From the NCBI RefSeq assembly GCF_003576645.1, contig NC_044916.1:19611603-19675602 (forward strand): a stretch of DNA of 64,000 nt, given 5' to 3'. Source of the stretch: Ipomoea triloba. Taxonomy: Eukaryota > Streptophyta > Magnoliopsida > Solanales > Convolvulaceae. The notes beneath the pieces were generated by a model. The model did not search any database. It was given only the letters and a program-made list of their open reading frames with translations, and was not told the origin of the DNA. Made by a program: the position numbers and the translations under genes. Positions 33,401-49,295 of the stretch are shown in pieces (position 1 is the stretch's first letter; each line of letters starts with the position of its first letter).

Positions 33401-34960
33401 CCCGGCTACTGTGGATCCCTTAAGTAGAGTTTCCCGAGTTGTGCAATCCTTCACAAAAAACGAATTTCTATGAAACTCAAAGAAAACGTTATTTTCGTTA
33501 GTGAACCTATGGACTGACAATAAAGGAATAGATAATTTTGGTACGTGCAAAACATTAGACATTTTTAAATGATGTATAGGGGATTTAATAACCGTTCGAC
33601 CGACACCTAGAATATCCAAACCTGCGCCGTTGCCCACTTTCAGAACGTCGTTTCTAGTGTACTGATCGGAATGATCCAACATCGACGCATCCGGGGTAGC
33701 GTGCGATGAAGCTCCGGTATCGGGATACCACGCTTCTGCCGTATGCGCCGCAACGGAGTCACCTGGATACACCGCATTCGCAGTCGCCGATGGCCGATCA
33801 TCATATCGTCGGTAACAATTCACCGCACTGTGGCCATTGGCGCGGCATATCTGACAGCGAGGAACGCCATTGCGGCGGCCACGCCCGTTGCCACGACCAC
33901 CGCCGCGGCCATTGCGTCCTCCTCGACCAGAAGAGGACTGACGTCCCCCATGCCCGCGATCGTTACCGCGACTCGGACCTGCATAAAAAACCGATGGAGC
34001 AGCCGACGACGGTGCAGAGTCAGCGACGGCGAAATCATCGGACTGGATAAATTCCTGCGCCCGGAGATGATCCGCCAATTGAGGTAGCGTGACCGGCGTG
34101 CCTGGGGTGGTGAGCGAACTAGCTATCGCCCTATACTCTGGCCGGAGACCTTTAAGCACGTAAAGGATTTGCGAATCGGCCGAGAGCGGATGCCCAGCAA
34201 GCGATAACGCCTCGACGAGCACTTGTGCGTGGCCTAGATACTCTGCCGGCGAGAGATTACCTTGCCTCAAGGCCTGAAACTGCCCCAACAAACTAAGGCA
34301 GCGAGAACGGGAGGTGGAAGCGAAGGCAGAGGTGATGGATTCCCAAATGGCCTGCGACGTCTCCTTGCCGACGGCAAGGTACATGACTTCGGTGGTGAGT
34401 GATGACACGATCAGCGAGAGGATGGCCTGATCTTGCTGAATCCACGGAAGATAAGCCGGGTTCGGGATGAACGTCGGCGGTGTCGCGGGGCTGGCCGAGT
34501 CGACGGCGATGGTTTCCGGCGGGCACGGTAATGTGCCGTCGACGTAACCTACTAGGTTTTGGCTGCGGAGGAAGGGCATGACTTGAGTGCGCCAGTACAG
34601 GTAATTACGGGAATCTAATTTGATCGAAAGAAAGTGGTGGCTGGCATTTAAGACCGTCGCCGGCGGTGAGGGAGCGGCGACGGCAGGCGTAATGGCGCCG
34701 GAGGTTTGGTTGCTCATGTTTGTTACGTAATCGGAAAAATGAGCGGGAAGAGCGGAGTTACGAACCTGTCGTCTGATACCAAATGAGAGTGGCTATCGAT
34801 CAATACAATTCAGTTCAACAGATTACAGAGTCCTATACAGAGATAAGCTAGAAACTCTCCTAAACAATTGGAGTTCAGTATTGACTAACTACAGGCTATT
34901 AAACACAAATAACATAATATAAAATAACTAACTATAACATATTATGTAACATTATTAACA
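30469..34960 (-). mobile_element. Intact Ty1/Copia element, possibly Ale-like
   Basis: The short 177-bp LTRs (30469-30645 and 34784-34960) appear identical base for base. A primer site complementary to initiator tRNA-Met starts 2 bases after the 5' LTR (minus-strand TGGTATCAGAC, 34771-34781). A polypurine tract (GAGGGGGCG, 30646-30654) abuts the 3' LTR, and a single uninterrupted polyprotein lies between. Short LTRs and this arrangement suit the Ale/Retrofit lineage, but lineage is tentative. A clear target duplication is not readable because the target is A-rich. Confidence 0.92.
30653..34717 (-). CDS. Copia gag-pol polyprotein, 1354 aa, complete
   Basis: This is the complete single-frame polyprotein of a Ty1/Copia retrotransposon. 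Residues 30-230 form the gag region, followed by an Arg/Gly-rich linker and a zinc knuckle C-X2-C-X4-H-X4-C at 288-301. Aspartic protease has DTGASSHA from 333. Integrase has its HHCC zinc site (H463, H468, C494, C497) and acidic residues D524, D587 and E621. Reverse transcriptase spans about 880-1110 with catalytic YVDD at 1038-1041. RNase H begins near 1198 (AYSDSDWAGC) and ADIFTKPL near 1325 marks the C-terminus. No stop or frameshift is present. The start ATG lies 66 bp after the 5' LTR, and the TGA stop overlaps the polypurine tract. Together with identical LTRs this points to a recent, potentially active copy. Confidence 0.95.
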   Translation of the reverse strand: MSNQTSGAITPAVAAPSPPATVLNASHHFLSIKLDSRNYLYWRTQVMPFLRSQNLVGYVDGTLPCPPETIAVDSASPATPPTFIPNPAYLPWIQQDQAILSLIVSSLTTEVMYLAVGKETSQAIWESITSAFASTSRSRCLSLLGQFQALRQGNLSPAEYLGHAQVLVEALSLAGHPLSADSQILYVLKGLRPEYRAIASSLTTPGTPVTLPQLADHLRAQEFIQSDDFAVADSAPSSAAPSVFYAGPSRGNDRGHGGRQSSSGRGGRNGRGGGRGNGRGRRNGVPRCQICRANGHSAVNCYRRYDDRPSATANAVYPGDSVAAHTAEAWYPDTGASSHATPDASMLDHSDQYTRNDVLKVGNGAGLDILGVGRTVIKSPIHHLKMSNVLHVPKLSIPLLSVHRFTNENNVFFEFHRNSFFVKDCTTRETLLKGSTVAGLYKFLLPQDHKVFLSARASPDVWHRRLGHPNSQVLSRVLKKCPVTSNKLKFVTDCSSCHLGKSSRFPLDRVPGSSANVLDLIFTDVWGPSPVISDSGHRYFVLFVDDYSRFTWFYPLRVKTDIYKIFNLFRAMVERRFSRSIKAIQSDLGGEYRRLHSIFQSLGITHRQSCAYTHEQNGRVERRNRHIVETGLALLAESSTPTKYWDFAFETATHLINCLPSAALNFVSPYSKVSTASPPYTFFRVFGCRCYPYLRPYNQHKIEFRSTPCVFLSYPLDYRGYRCLDPNTGKIFICRHVRFAENVFPFSIQAPTQTGTTPQDIPWASRSVLTPASTTPTHISLESNTSPTDPAYDPPSSSATQSDVQVSTSLTNTTTTRDGGHAMRTRRKTKGTGEEFYALHTSTDPTCYSQAIGHPHWRDAMDQEFNALLHNNTWKLVPPTPRMNIIGCKWVFRTKYKADGTIDRYKARLVAKGFNQVAGEDYFDTYSPVVKPTTVRLLLSLAVSRSWSLRQLDVHNAFLNGHLPETVYMKQPPGYEDPLHPGHVCHLQRSLYGLKQAPRAWFKRLHDFLIHTGFVSSKTDVSLFHYTTGDSRVFLLVYVDDIIITGNDSRLIDSLLRQMSSAFKIRDLGTPGFFLGIEVLKNTTGFILSQKRYMLDILARASMSDCKPLATPATVTSSTATCVEQYENPTHYRRIVGALQYLTITRPDLSYLVNRLCQFMHSPTDEHWGLLKRVCRYVKGTLDLGLRILSSSSTAIHAYSDSDWAGCPVDRKSTSGYAVFVGDNLVSWVSRKQRTVARSSTEAEYKGLADVSAEVTWLVSLLKELRLHSGHPATLWCDNLGATYLAANPVFHARTKHVEIDYHFVRDKVASGDLVVSFVSTQDQLADIFTKPLPARRFQALRSKLNVAAYQPCA

Positions 34961-35113
34961 AAAAGGACTAAAAGTGGATTACCACCTATAAATCTAGGAC
35001 CAAAAATGGAATTAACTCTTATTAATAGTATAGATTAGTAATTTTAATCTAGAATTATATTACGACTAGGAAAGTTAAAAAAGAATATATTGTATTAGAA
35101 ATTCTATTACAAC

Positions 35114-36161
35114 TGTTAGGAACCCCGAGCTGTTGATTTTGATGATACCAACCACCCGAGGAGACCCCCCAACTTTTCTTTTGTCTTTTAGAATAGGCTT
35201 TTGTTTTTACATCATAGTCTTATAAGTTGACCGAATCCTTAGTAACGAACCATCATTGAAATATCGCTCATGGAAAGGATTCAAGTCACAAACACCGAAG
35301 CCTTGAAGAATCAAATCGAAGAGTTGAAGATTTGAAGAACCGAAGGGTTGAAGGCTTGAAGAACCGAAGACTAGCATTACAGGCCGAAGGATGGAAGGGC
35401 CAAGCTTTTATAACTGAGCAATCAAACTGTGATTGTCTCGAGGAGATTTAGAGGAATGATAAAGTCAATCATTTCCTCGCACAACCAAGGCAAAGACATT
35501 CTCTGATAAGTTGTCTTATCTACTGCCTTGAAAATGGGTATATCTGAATGTCAAATGGGGTCCTATGCAACGATCCCAAGGAGCATTTAATGATTGTCAC
35601 CTTTTTGTGAGACAAAAGACAAATTGTCCTTGCACAAAAGTGGACAAACGGCTAGAAAGTACTGACATTCTGAAAAAGGTGAAAACCTTACCCATTTGAT
35701 ATATATATTACACACTGGACAATAGGTTTAAATTTCACATTCCCTCCAACGGATCTGAAATTTCACCTATAAATACCCTTGTCCCATCTCACTTTGACAA
35801 GGTTGAAAAAGCGAAATTTTGTCTAGCAAGTAAACAGCTCTCAGTGTGGTATTCATAAGCATACAAGTGATATTAAGCAAAATGAAGTTCTTGTGTGATT
35901 AAGAAGCTTATCAAGGAAACTAATCACAAGGATTTCAAGTTGGAGAATCATCACAACCTTTCAACCATCTCTACAAGCGAAGTAGAAAGAGGCGGAGTAA
36001 ACTTGGAAGAAGTTGAAAAACCTACAACAACAAGGCTGCCGGGCTAAGTGATCAAAGGAGCTTGTTGTAACGGAGTTTGTACTATTACGGGGAATATAGT
36101 GCAAACCTTTACGAGTTGTGAAAAAGAGTGGAGTAGGCTTAGTTAACAGCCGAACCACTAT

Positions 36162-36205
<44 letters not shown>

Positions 36206-36408
36206 TTTATTTTACGTATTGCATTGCATATTCCACTCAAACGTAATATCTTTTATAAGAAAATCCTAAGTGCAAAGTGAAGCTAAAATTTGATATAATC
36301 TTTCCGCTGCGATATAACTCTCTTGAAAAAGTTTTCAAAAACCCCTTGTGAGTCTATTCAACCCCCCCCCCCCCTTCTGGACTCACACCGTTACCACCGG
36401 GACCAACA
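35114..36408 (+). mobile_element. Solo LTR of a SIRE-like Copia element
   Basis: It begins TGTTAGGAACCCC and ends accaaca, flanked by ACAAC (35109-35113 and 36409-36413). A single 1295-bp LTR with matching duplications and no internal region indicates LTR-LTR recombination. Its start matches the LTR fragment at 29731-29911. It contains a (CT)n tract (about 36168-36200) and a poly(C) run near 36362-36374. A TATA-like ATAAATAC lies near 35770. Confidence 0.85.
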
Positions 36409-36580
36409 ACAACATTTTAATTTACGATTGTTGTACGAATATGAATTGTATTACCATATTTTAGAATATTACGTAAAACTTAATATCATAGGAGTGTTTT
36501 GGGCGGGAAGTTAAAATGGAGGATTTTATTTTTTATTAATAGGATTGTTCTAGTAAAAGTTAAATATTAAATGTGAAAAT

Positions 36581-37132
36581 TGAGTTAATACCCAATTTAA
36601 TTCTCGACTATAGTGTTTTTTTCTCGATTTAGTCCTAGATGAATTTTTGTACTTAATTAGGTCATCGACTTCGATAGTTTTATTCAATTGAGTCATCGAT
36701 TGTTAGAAGAGTTAATTCCAAAAATAGTCCTTCAACTATTGACTTTTACCAATTTTTGTCCTTGACTTTTAATTTTACCAAAGTTGGTCCTTAACTATTA
36801 GTTTTGTACCAATTTTAGTCCTTATGTTAAATCAATGTTAAATAGGTGTTAAAATTAAGGGCAAAAATGTAAAACTAAATATTTTAACCTTTCTTCACTT
36901 TGTTTCTCCTCCTCCATCGCAAGATTATGTAGGGAACAATGTGAGTCAATATATTTATTTTTTACATTTTATGTTAAATTGTTTCATGTAATCAATTTTT
37001 TTCTGTATTTTATTTTTGATTTTTTTTAGTTTACTGCAATGTAATATATACTCCGTAATATTTTTTTATTTTTTTGTAAATTCTCTAACGGGATGTGGAG
37101 TGGTATTGTATATTTTATTATTGTATTAGGTG

Positions 37133-37168
<36 letters not shown>

Positions 37169-37676
37169 TGATAGCAAAAATGGTAGAAAAGGGCACCACT
37201 AGGGGGGAAAGAAAGTGAAGAAGAAATGTTAAAATATTTGATTTTACATTTTTGCCCTCAATTTTAACACCTATTTAACATAGATTTAACAAAATGACCA
37301 AAATTGATACAAAATCAATAGTTTAGGGACCAACTTTGGTAAAATTAAAAGTCGAGGACAGAAATTGGTAAAAGTCAATAGCCGAAAGACTATTTCTGGA
37401 ATTAACTCTTGTTAAAATTAAGGACTAAATTGAGAAGAATAACTATAGTCGATAACTAAATTAGGTAAAACGACTATAGTCAAAGACTAACTTGGATAAT
37501 ATTATTATAATCGATGACTAAATTGGATATTAATAGAAGTGAAATTACCAAGCTATCTTAACATATAATTCAATTGAGTAGAATCATCAAAATTAAAAAT
37601 CTAATTAAAGATACAAAATCATTTAAGATTAAATTAAAAAATTATTATAATTAAGGACTAAATTGGATATTAATTT
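36581..37676. mobile_element. Outer foldback element with a nested foldback element
   Basis: The left arm starts gagttaatacccaatttaat. A right-arm segment (aggactaaattggatattaa, ending near 37676) reads as its approximate reverse complement, and further paired motifs (cgactatag, aggactaaatt) lie between. Boundaries are approximate. The element at 36709-37408 sits inside it. Confidence 0.45.
36709..37408. mobile_element. Mutator-like MITE with long inverted repeats
   Basis: The ends gagttaattcc and ggaattaactc belong to terminal inverted repeats of roughly 190 bp. The flanks ttgttagaa (36700-36708) and ttgttaaaa (37409-37417) agree at 8 of 9 positions, a probable 9-bp target duplication. The centre holds an (ATT)n microsatellite near 37137-37168. 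There is no coding capacity. Confidence 0.65.
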
Positions 37677-37754
37677 TTGTCAATATTATAATTGTGACTT
37701 CACGCGGTCAAACGGATGAATGCTAGGAAAACGCAGGCGCTGACGTCTAGATGC

Positions 37755-37915
37755 CGTTGATGTTTTACTCAGTATTTAATTTGCTACGACAAGAAACAGG
37801 CTTGGTACCTTGCTTGACCTGCGATTCCGTTCACACTGCTTTACTCAGTATTTGCTGCGACATGTAACAAGGTTGGTACCTCATTGCCTGACCTGCGATC
37901 CCGTTCACACTTCAC
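37755..37915. repeat. Imperfect tandem duplication, about 80 bp unit
   Basis: Two successive copies carry tttactcagtatttg, ggttggtacct and gacctgcgat-ccgttcacac blocks with several differences. Nothing else is recognised in the surrounding DNA. Confidence 0.7.
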
Positions 37916-38213
37916 ACCGCTTAACTTTTTTTATTTATTTATTTTTATCAATATTGTCATCACCCCTGACGACATATGGCTCGACACCGTCAACTGTCAA
38001 CTCTGATACATCTTTTTAATTGCCATTTGCCACCCTATATAAGGCAGTTTCTTTTACCATAACAAATCAAGAATTGACCCTTTTGATTAAGTCAACTAAA
38101 TATAATTAAAATATTTACGCCCAAACATCATTATACTTTTTTTTTTTGAAAGGAACATCATATTACTAAGATCTAAAGTAACCAACTGAGTGATGATTAT
38201 AACGTAATAATAC

Positions 38214-38466
38214 GAGTTAATACCATCTAAGGTCCTTTGAGTATAATAATTTTGTCACGTTTAATTCTAAATTTTTAAATTAACCACCAATCAAGGAGGA
38301 TCATGAGTGGCTAAAATTTGAAAGTTAAGGATCATAGGTAGTAAATTTAGACCACGAATGGTAACAATTTGAAACTCGAAAAATTATGGGTGGTCAATTT
38401 GAAATCTTAGGACTAAAAGTGACAAAATCACAATACTCGGAGGACCTCATATGACTGTAATTCTAA
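38214..38466. mobile_element. Small foldback (MITE-like) element
   Basis: The left arm (gagttaataccatctaaggt, then ctttgagtataat and ttttgtcac) pairs with the reverse complement of the right arm (gtgacaaaatcacaatactc, then aggacctcatatgac). The arms are about 50 bp and imperfect, and there is no coding capacity. A target duplication was not resolved. Confidence 0.5.
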
Positions 38467-40740
38467 TAATACTGTCACTTTATTTGTTCCATTTTATGTG
38501 TATGATTCAGTTAACAAAGGTTTAACTAAAGTTATTTACGATTCAATTTTTTTTTATAATATTAAGTTTAGTATTATTACATAAAGTTTATATATTTAGA
38601 AACTATATTAAAAGTAACATTAAAAAGTTAAAATTTAAAAATAATAAGAAAATATTAAAAAATATGTGAAAGTAGTTAATTTAACAAATTAATAGTAAAC
38701 ATCACAAATAAAATGAAATAGATGGAATATATATTTAAAATTTTGAAAGCTTTTACGAATAATATTATATATTTTATGAAATTGTTCTTCTTTAAGTTGT
38801 TAGCATTATTTCAGATGATTCTTAAAAGGTAATAGACAATTACAAAGTATTTATGTATTTCATCTCAAATATTTATAGGGAAATACTTAAAAGATTAAAC
38901 CAATAATATTTTAAAAGTCTTTTTTTTTTGGAATAAATATTTTAAAAGTCTTATAAAGTATTATTTTTGAGTACTATTGACTCTGTTCATTCACTGAGAC
39001 TTAAACCTATAACTTCCTATTTGAGAAAATCACTTCGTGTCACTAAACCACAAGATCATTAGCAAAATCTATAAAGTATAAAAATGTCTACATGCATATT
39101 AACATTTTATAATACTTGGAAAAAGTTTTCAAAAATTATATTTGAAATTAATTAATGGTTTAATTATTCTCACAGTTATAATGATTTTATTATTATCAGA
39201 ATTTGGTAAATAAAATGGTGTTAACAGTTAAACTTTACTAATTTTTTTACGAATTAATTAATAATATTAGTTTGTGCGGAAAAGTTGAAGGAGAGGATTT
39301 TAGTTTAGATGACATAATATTATAAGTGAATGGCATAGGTATGTTGAATAGAAAAAATATACGTGAATTTACGAATATTGTTGATGAACTACTAATTTTT
39401 TTAATTTTTTTTTTATTTTTAGGATGTGATAGAGTGATATATAGACTGCAAAATTAGAATATTCAACAGATTTGGACAGAACCACATTTAGAATATTCAA
39501 CAAACAAAACTTTAGATGTTTTAAAATCTCCTAGAGGATGTTATCCACTCTTCGTCATCGTCAAACGGCCAAACACTTGAGTCCCTCTAGGGAAATTTCG
39601 GCAACAATGACCAATGACTAAAGCTCCTCCTTCTCATCTTGGTCGTCATTTCTCTTTCGTGTATTAAAATTCAATTCCATAGATATTATATTCCCATAGC
39701 TATTTCAAAGTTGCTTGTATTAACATTTTTTTTACCAATTATAATTAATTTACAGTAAATTCCATAGTATGTTCTTACCAAATATAATTAATAGATATTA
39801 CAATTATTACACGTAGAAAACTGCTATCTAGCTATTTCAATTTCAATAATATCTCATATTATTGATTTAATTGTCTACTAATAGATGATGATTTTATGCA
39901 TGTTGATATTCGTGTATATATAAATATTACCATGTACAATTATGTATGGTTATCTTACATATGGTATTACAAAATAATTATTATGTATCACTCTGTATAA
40001 AATAAAAGTAATATGGTAATATTAACTTGTAACAATTTAATTAACAAACTAATTTAATACAAATTATTCTGTAAGCAAATAAAAGAATAGATATTAATAT
40101 ATCTTAGGAGCTTAATTGCTATGTTATTACCTTATATTAATTAGGTATTACCGTGTAGAAAATTAATAATTGGCTAAACCGGAACTACATTTGTAAATTC
40201 TTGATTTAATTTTCAATTCTAATAATATTTGATCTCATATTCTTGATTTAATATTCTACTAATAGACGATGACTTTATGAATGTGATCTTCGTGTAGTTT
40301 TTTGGAAGACAATCTTCATTTATATATAAATATTACCCATTTTTATTGCATGTAAATAAGTATTACCCATTTTTATTCCAACAACATAGTGTAAAATATT
40401 ACATAAAAATTAGTATAATCGAAACAAAATTATTATTGAGACTTGACAAATAATTATTATTCTATCCTAATAAAAATAAATTCTGCCATAGTAATTACCA
40501 TTACCATATTACTAATAATGATTTATTACCATATTCTAACATTCTATCATAATAATAATGAATTCTATCATAATAATAATTACCATAATTACTAATAACG
40601 AATTATAACCAATTATAATTAATATCTTATATTATTGCTTTTATATATATAGTATAGATAGATATAGATTTCTGCTATTAGTAAATAAATCTTTGCATAT
40701 TATCGATATTACCGTGAATTTCCACTTGGCAATAAAAGAA
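38467..40740. other. AT-rich intergenic DNA upstream of the MDHAR gene
   Basis: No gene is seen. The sequence is A/T-rich, with short dispersed direct repeats such as attacccatttttatt (twice near 40330-40380) and taataataa clusters near 40440-40620. Some may be decayed repeats. Confidence 0.6.
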
Positions 40741-40746
40741 GGGCTC

Positions 40747-40850
40747 AGTCAACAGATTGGACGGTAGATGGTAAGCCACGTGTGCAGACTGATTGCAGTT
40801 TCTCCTTTCCGGTCAACCAATCACCATCTTCAGAGATCCACTATATAAAT
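40747..40850 (+). promoter_or_regulatory. Core promoter of the MDHAR gene
   Basis: The TATA box is ctatataaat (40841-40850), placing transcription start near 40870-40880. Upstream lie CCAAT (40817-40821), a G-box/ABRE core CACGTG within gccacgtgtg (40775-40784), and two W-box cores on the minus strand (ggtcaa 40811-40816, agtcaa 40747-40752). G-box and W-box elements are known targets of bZIP/bHLH and WRKY factors. Stress-responsive control is plausible for this enzyme but not shown. Confidence 0.65.
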
Positions 40851-40963
40851 ACCCGTCCACATTCATCGTATGCATTTCCCATCCTACGTTTCCAACTTTC
40901 CTTTTTCCCTCAAGTGTGGAGAAGTTGTTTGTTCTTTTGACTCAGTGAATCGGAGGCTAAGCC

Positions 40964-46040
<5,077 letters not shown>

Positions 46041-46210
46041 AAGTTTTCCAGTACATGAATGAGAGAGCTTTTTGGAGTGTTTTTTTTCCCCCTCTTGGTA
46101 ATACTACAGCAGTGTTCATTTGCCTGTCTGTTAACAGCTTTGTGTAAATTAGAGATTTCAGGGGTTTGTTGAATTAAAACTCTTCATCTATTTCATGTTG
46201 TTGATTTGTG
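46041..46210 (+). other. 3' untranslated region of the MDHAR gene
   Basis: The T-rich sequence following the TGA contains ttgaattaaaac near 46168, a plausible near-upstream polyadenylation element. The cleavage site cannot be fixed without transcripts. Confidence 0.5.
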
Positions 46211-47219
46211 TTCTTGGGTGTTCACGTTTGATAATGTGTTGAAGTCAGGAAGTACTCGAGATTTTCACTTGTGTAACGCGATTTAGTTTTATGCGATTTT
46301 TATTTGATTGGACTTTGTTTTTTTTCTTCTTTATGTATACCAAAAAATGAAAAAGCAGGCTTGTGTAGCTGACCTCTTGTGATTGCTTATTAAGTTATTA
46401 TTTCACGTTTTGCCAAAAAAGGGGTTATTATTTCAAGTTGCTTTGTTGATTTCTATTGCCACACAAATGGGACAAGGAAGTGAACACAGAGTGACATTAA
46501 CTTTATGATCTTTACAATTATAACATCATTTGTCGAAGACTTGAGCAAAAATTCCCCCATGTTGAGGGAGAGTGCTTGTGTTGATTATTTGGCAAACCTT
46601 GGGCATAATGGTAATTAGGGGATGGCATTTTTGAAGGAAACCACCCGATCTCCATTTGTGATCTTCTTCAAGCGTTGCAGGTGTTGCTGTGCAAAGAGTG
46701 AGATAGAGGTTTGAGAGGCATTCTCTTATTATGACGTACCCAAAAAAATATCATTTGTCGAACCTTATTACTTTAACTATATATGTTTAAAATTTTAGAG
46801 GATGTTTGATGTGTTATATTTCTAAGAATGTATTTATTGGAAACAATTTTGTACACAACAACTAACTTTTATGATCAAAACTATTTTGTGAGGCATATTG
46901 ATGATGAGGTGAATATAAGCGCACACTAGATACTAATAGACGGGAGTTGGCCCAAGAAGAATCGTCACTTGTGAGAATCATACCTAGGTTCTCTCGAAAT
47001 TCTTCTCCACAAAGAGAGACTCACTTACTACTTGAGTTACCCCATTGGGTTAGATACTTCTTGATTTGCATGCCTTTGAAACACCCTAAAAGTGATAATT
47101 TGCAACTGAAAAGTTTAGATTCTTTTAATTTGACTTTGTACGCTTGTCTATTTACTAAAAGTGATAAAGTTTGGCCGATGAAGTACATACAATGCAACCA
47201 AAATATAAAGCAAGTAAGT
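46211..47219. other. Intergenic DNA, no recognised feature
   Basis: AT-rich sequence with no supported gene or transposon terminus. A direct repeat of gcaagtaa-acagagagaaat marks the transition near 47210-47275. Confidence 0.5.
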
Positions 47220-48408
47220 AAACAGAGAGAAATGATTTTTATAGTGGTTATAAAGCAAGTAAACAGAGAGAAATAATTTTTATAGTGGTTTGGCTATTAA
47301 CGAAGTCTAGTCCACATTTCTTAACAACTCGTGAAGGATTGCACTAATCTCCTTTTAGTACAATAACACCACCAAGTCTGCCTCCTTGATCACAAAGCTG
47401 GACAACAAACTTGCATCACATGTTTTTCAACTCTTCAAGTCTACTCCGCCTCTTTCTACTTTCACAAAGTAGAGAGTGTAAATAAAAGAAATGGTTTCTT
47501 CTTTTCTCTAACTGAAATTTTTGTTAGGATGATTCTGGATGTGAATTTTGAAGCAACTCAAGATTTCTTTGAGATAGATTTGAACTTTGAAATTTCTCTT
47601 TCTTCTTAAACACTGATTGCTTGCAACTTGTAAATTTTGAGAACTTGTAAGCTCTTAGAATGACCAACACCTCCTTCTAATGGAGAATGATTATTTATAG
47701 GTGAGAAATTTTGTCTCGTTGGAGGGAAGACAAAATTTCAAACTTCTTTTGATTAGTGTGTATGAATTGATGTGTATTGAGTCTATGTGGGTATTAGTAC
47801 TTTCTAGTCGTTTTAGCCTTAAATGTGTGTATAATTTTTGTCCTATAATTCTGCACAAAAGGACATGTCATTTAATAAAAACTTTTGACCTTGGGATCTG
47901 TTCCTAAGACTCGGTATCTCCATGACAAATCATCCACACTTTAAGGCTTCGGACTATAGATTGCTCAGAGAATGTTTTTGGCTTGTCCTATCGAATCGTG
48001 TTACGACTCGAGCCTTTGGTGGTAAACTACTAATGATTGACTTTATCATTCGCCCCATAACTCCTCGAATGATTGTTCTTTATCATTCGGCCTTGATAAT
48101 TATCAAGAGGTAGATCCTTCCATGGTTCGATCTTTTGTTAATCTCTTGGACTTTTGTATTCTAATCTTCATGTCTTCAAGTCTCGATCTTCATGATTCAT
48201 CCTTGATGCAGAATAGATGAGGTCTATCAACTTGGCTCAAGAGAAGTATGACGAGTTGACATCTTTGAGTACATATTTATCACTCTTCTGCCTAGCGATT
48301 CTGCCATCGGTTCGTTTAACCTGAAGAATTGTCCTAACAGACGAAATTGGGGGTCTAAACTCCTAAGTTTGGTATCATCAAAATCTAAGTACAAAAGAGT
48401 TCCTAACA
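47220..48408 (-). mobile_element. Decayed SIRE-like LTR
   Basis: On the minus strand it starts TGTTAGGAACTC at 48408, continues into a TTTTGATGATACC motif, and later contains gaaagaggcggagtagac, matching the LTR at 35114-36408 at a diverged level. The far end near 47220 lacks the expected terminus, so it is truncated. No internal domain adjoins it. Confidence 0.65.
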
Positions 48409-48646
48409 TTTTTCATTTTTAATATTTATTAGTTAAAAGTATTATTTATTTATTAAATTACTCATCTTCAAGGAAAGTAAGACAAATAAATTGGGAATGA
48501 CAAAGTATTTGCTAACTTAGTTAATTAAGAAAATATGCAAAGTATGCAATAAATTTTGTACATATTTGTTAAATGTGATTTGTTTATTGAATAAGTATTT
48601 ATTAACTTAAAAGAGAATATATAAAACAAAATCACATATGCAAATT

Positions 48647-49295
48647 TTTTTTCTCTCTAAAACCAAACGCCTTTCTCTGCTCAACTTCGGCTTCCACCGC
48701 TGGCCTCCGGCCGGAGCTCTAATGGAGCTTTGAGTCGGCGGTTTTGATCACCTTCTATGTTTGTTCTCGCTCTTCTTCCGCCCCGACCACCGTCGCAGCT
48801 CCGTCCGCCTCCGACCACCGCCACAGATCTTCTTCTTCCCCTTTGAATAAAATAATAGTAGGTAGGTATTGGGGTTTGTGTTGGTAGTCTTGAACTCCCA
48901 ACCCTACTTTGACTTTACCCACTTTTTATTTTCTTTATTATTGTGTTTTCCTCTCGTTAGTTTCACGAGCATTTTTCTTCTCGTTACTTTCACGAGCTTT
49001 TCATTTTCATTAGCATAAATTGTTTAGTTTGGTTTCGACAAGTGTTGATCTTATCCTGGGCGAGCAAAAAAGAATGATGACGAAGACCCAGATCTTTGAT
49101 GAAGCTTTAAGCTCCCTGAAGGAACATAGCTTCATAGTTATGAAACAGTCTGCGATTCGAGTTTTCTATAGCATAGTTAGAAAAGTTGTTTCTATGTCTG
49201 ACTGTAAGGAATGGTTTACCATTTCATTGATCATTGATGTAAACGTTTTATGTTATGAATTAATGGAATAGCTACGATTACCTTCCAAAAAAAAA
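48647..49295 (+). mobile_element. Poly(A)-tailed retroposon with 18-bp target duplication
   Basis: An insert of about 650 bp ends in an A-run (about 49287-49297). It is flanked by aaatcacatatgcaaatt (48628-48646 and 49296-49313), the signature of LINE-driven retroposition. The 5' third is CpG- and CT-rich (cgccg, ccggccggag) and reads like a transcript leader. The 3' end, aatggaatagctacgatt, resembles a plant LINE 3' terminus. It is either an internally deleted LINE or a processed retrocopy. The 83-codon frame at 49020-49271 has no recognised domain. Confidence 0.65.

Larger units (their letters stand above)
30119..35018. mobile_element. Mutator-like foldback element hosting a Copia insertion
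   Basis: Terminal inverted repeats begin gagttaatttc at 30119 and end ggaattaactc at 35018. They are flanked by the direct repeat ttattaatag (30109-30118 and 35019-35028), a 9-10 bp duplication as made by Mutator-like transposases. Without the Copia element (30469-34960) the host is about 0.4 kb with no coding capacity, so it is MITE-like. The ends resemble those of 36709-37408. Confidence 0.7.

Noticed and set aside
33706..34087. Plus-strand frames opposite the Copia gag/zinc-knuckle region
   Set aside because: They are antisense shadows of an Arg/Gly-rich coding region.
30469..34960. Exact target duplication for the Copia element
   Set aside because: The flanks are A-rich (aagaa on the left, aaaag on the right) and do not match as a clean 5-bp repeat, so none is claimed.
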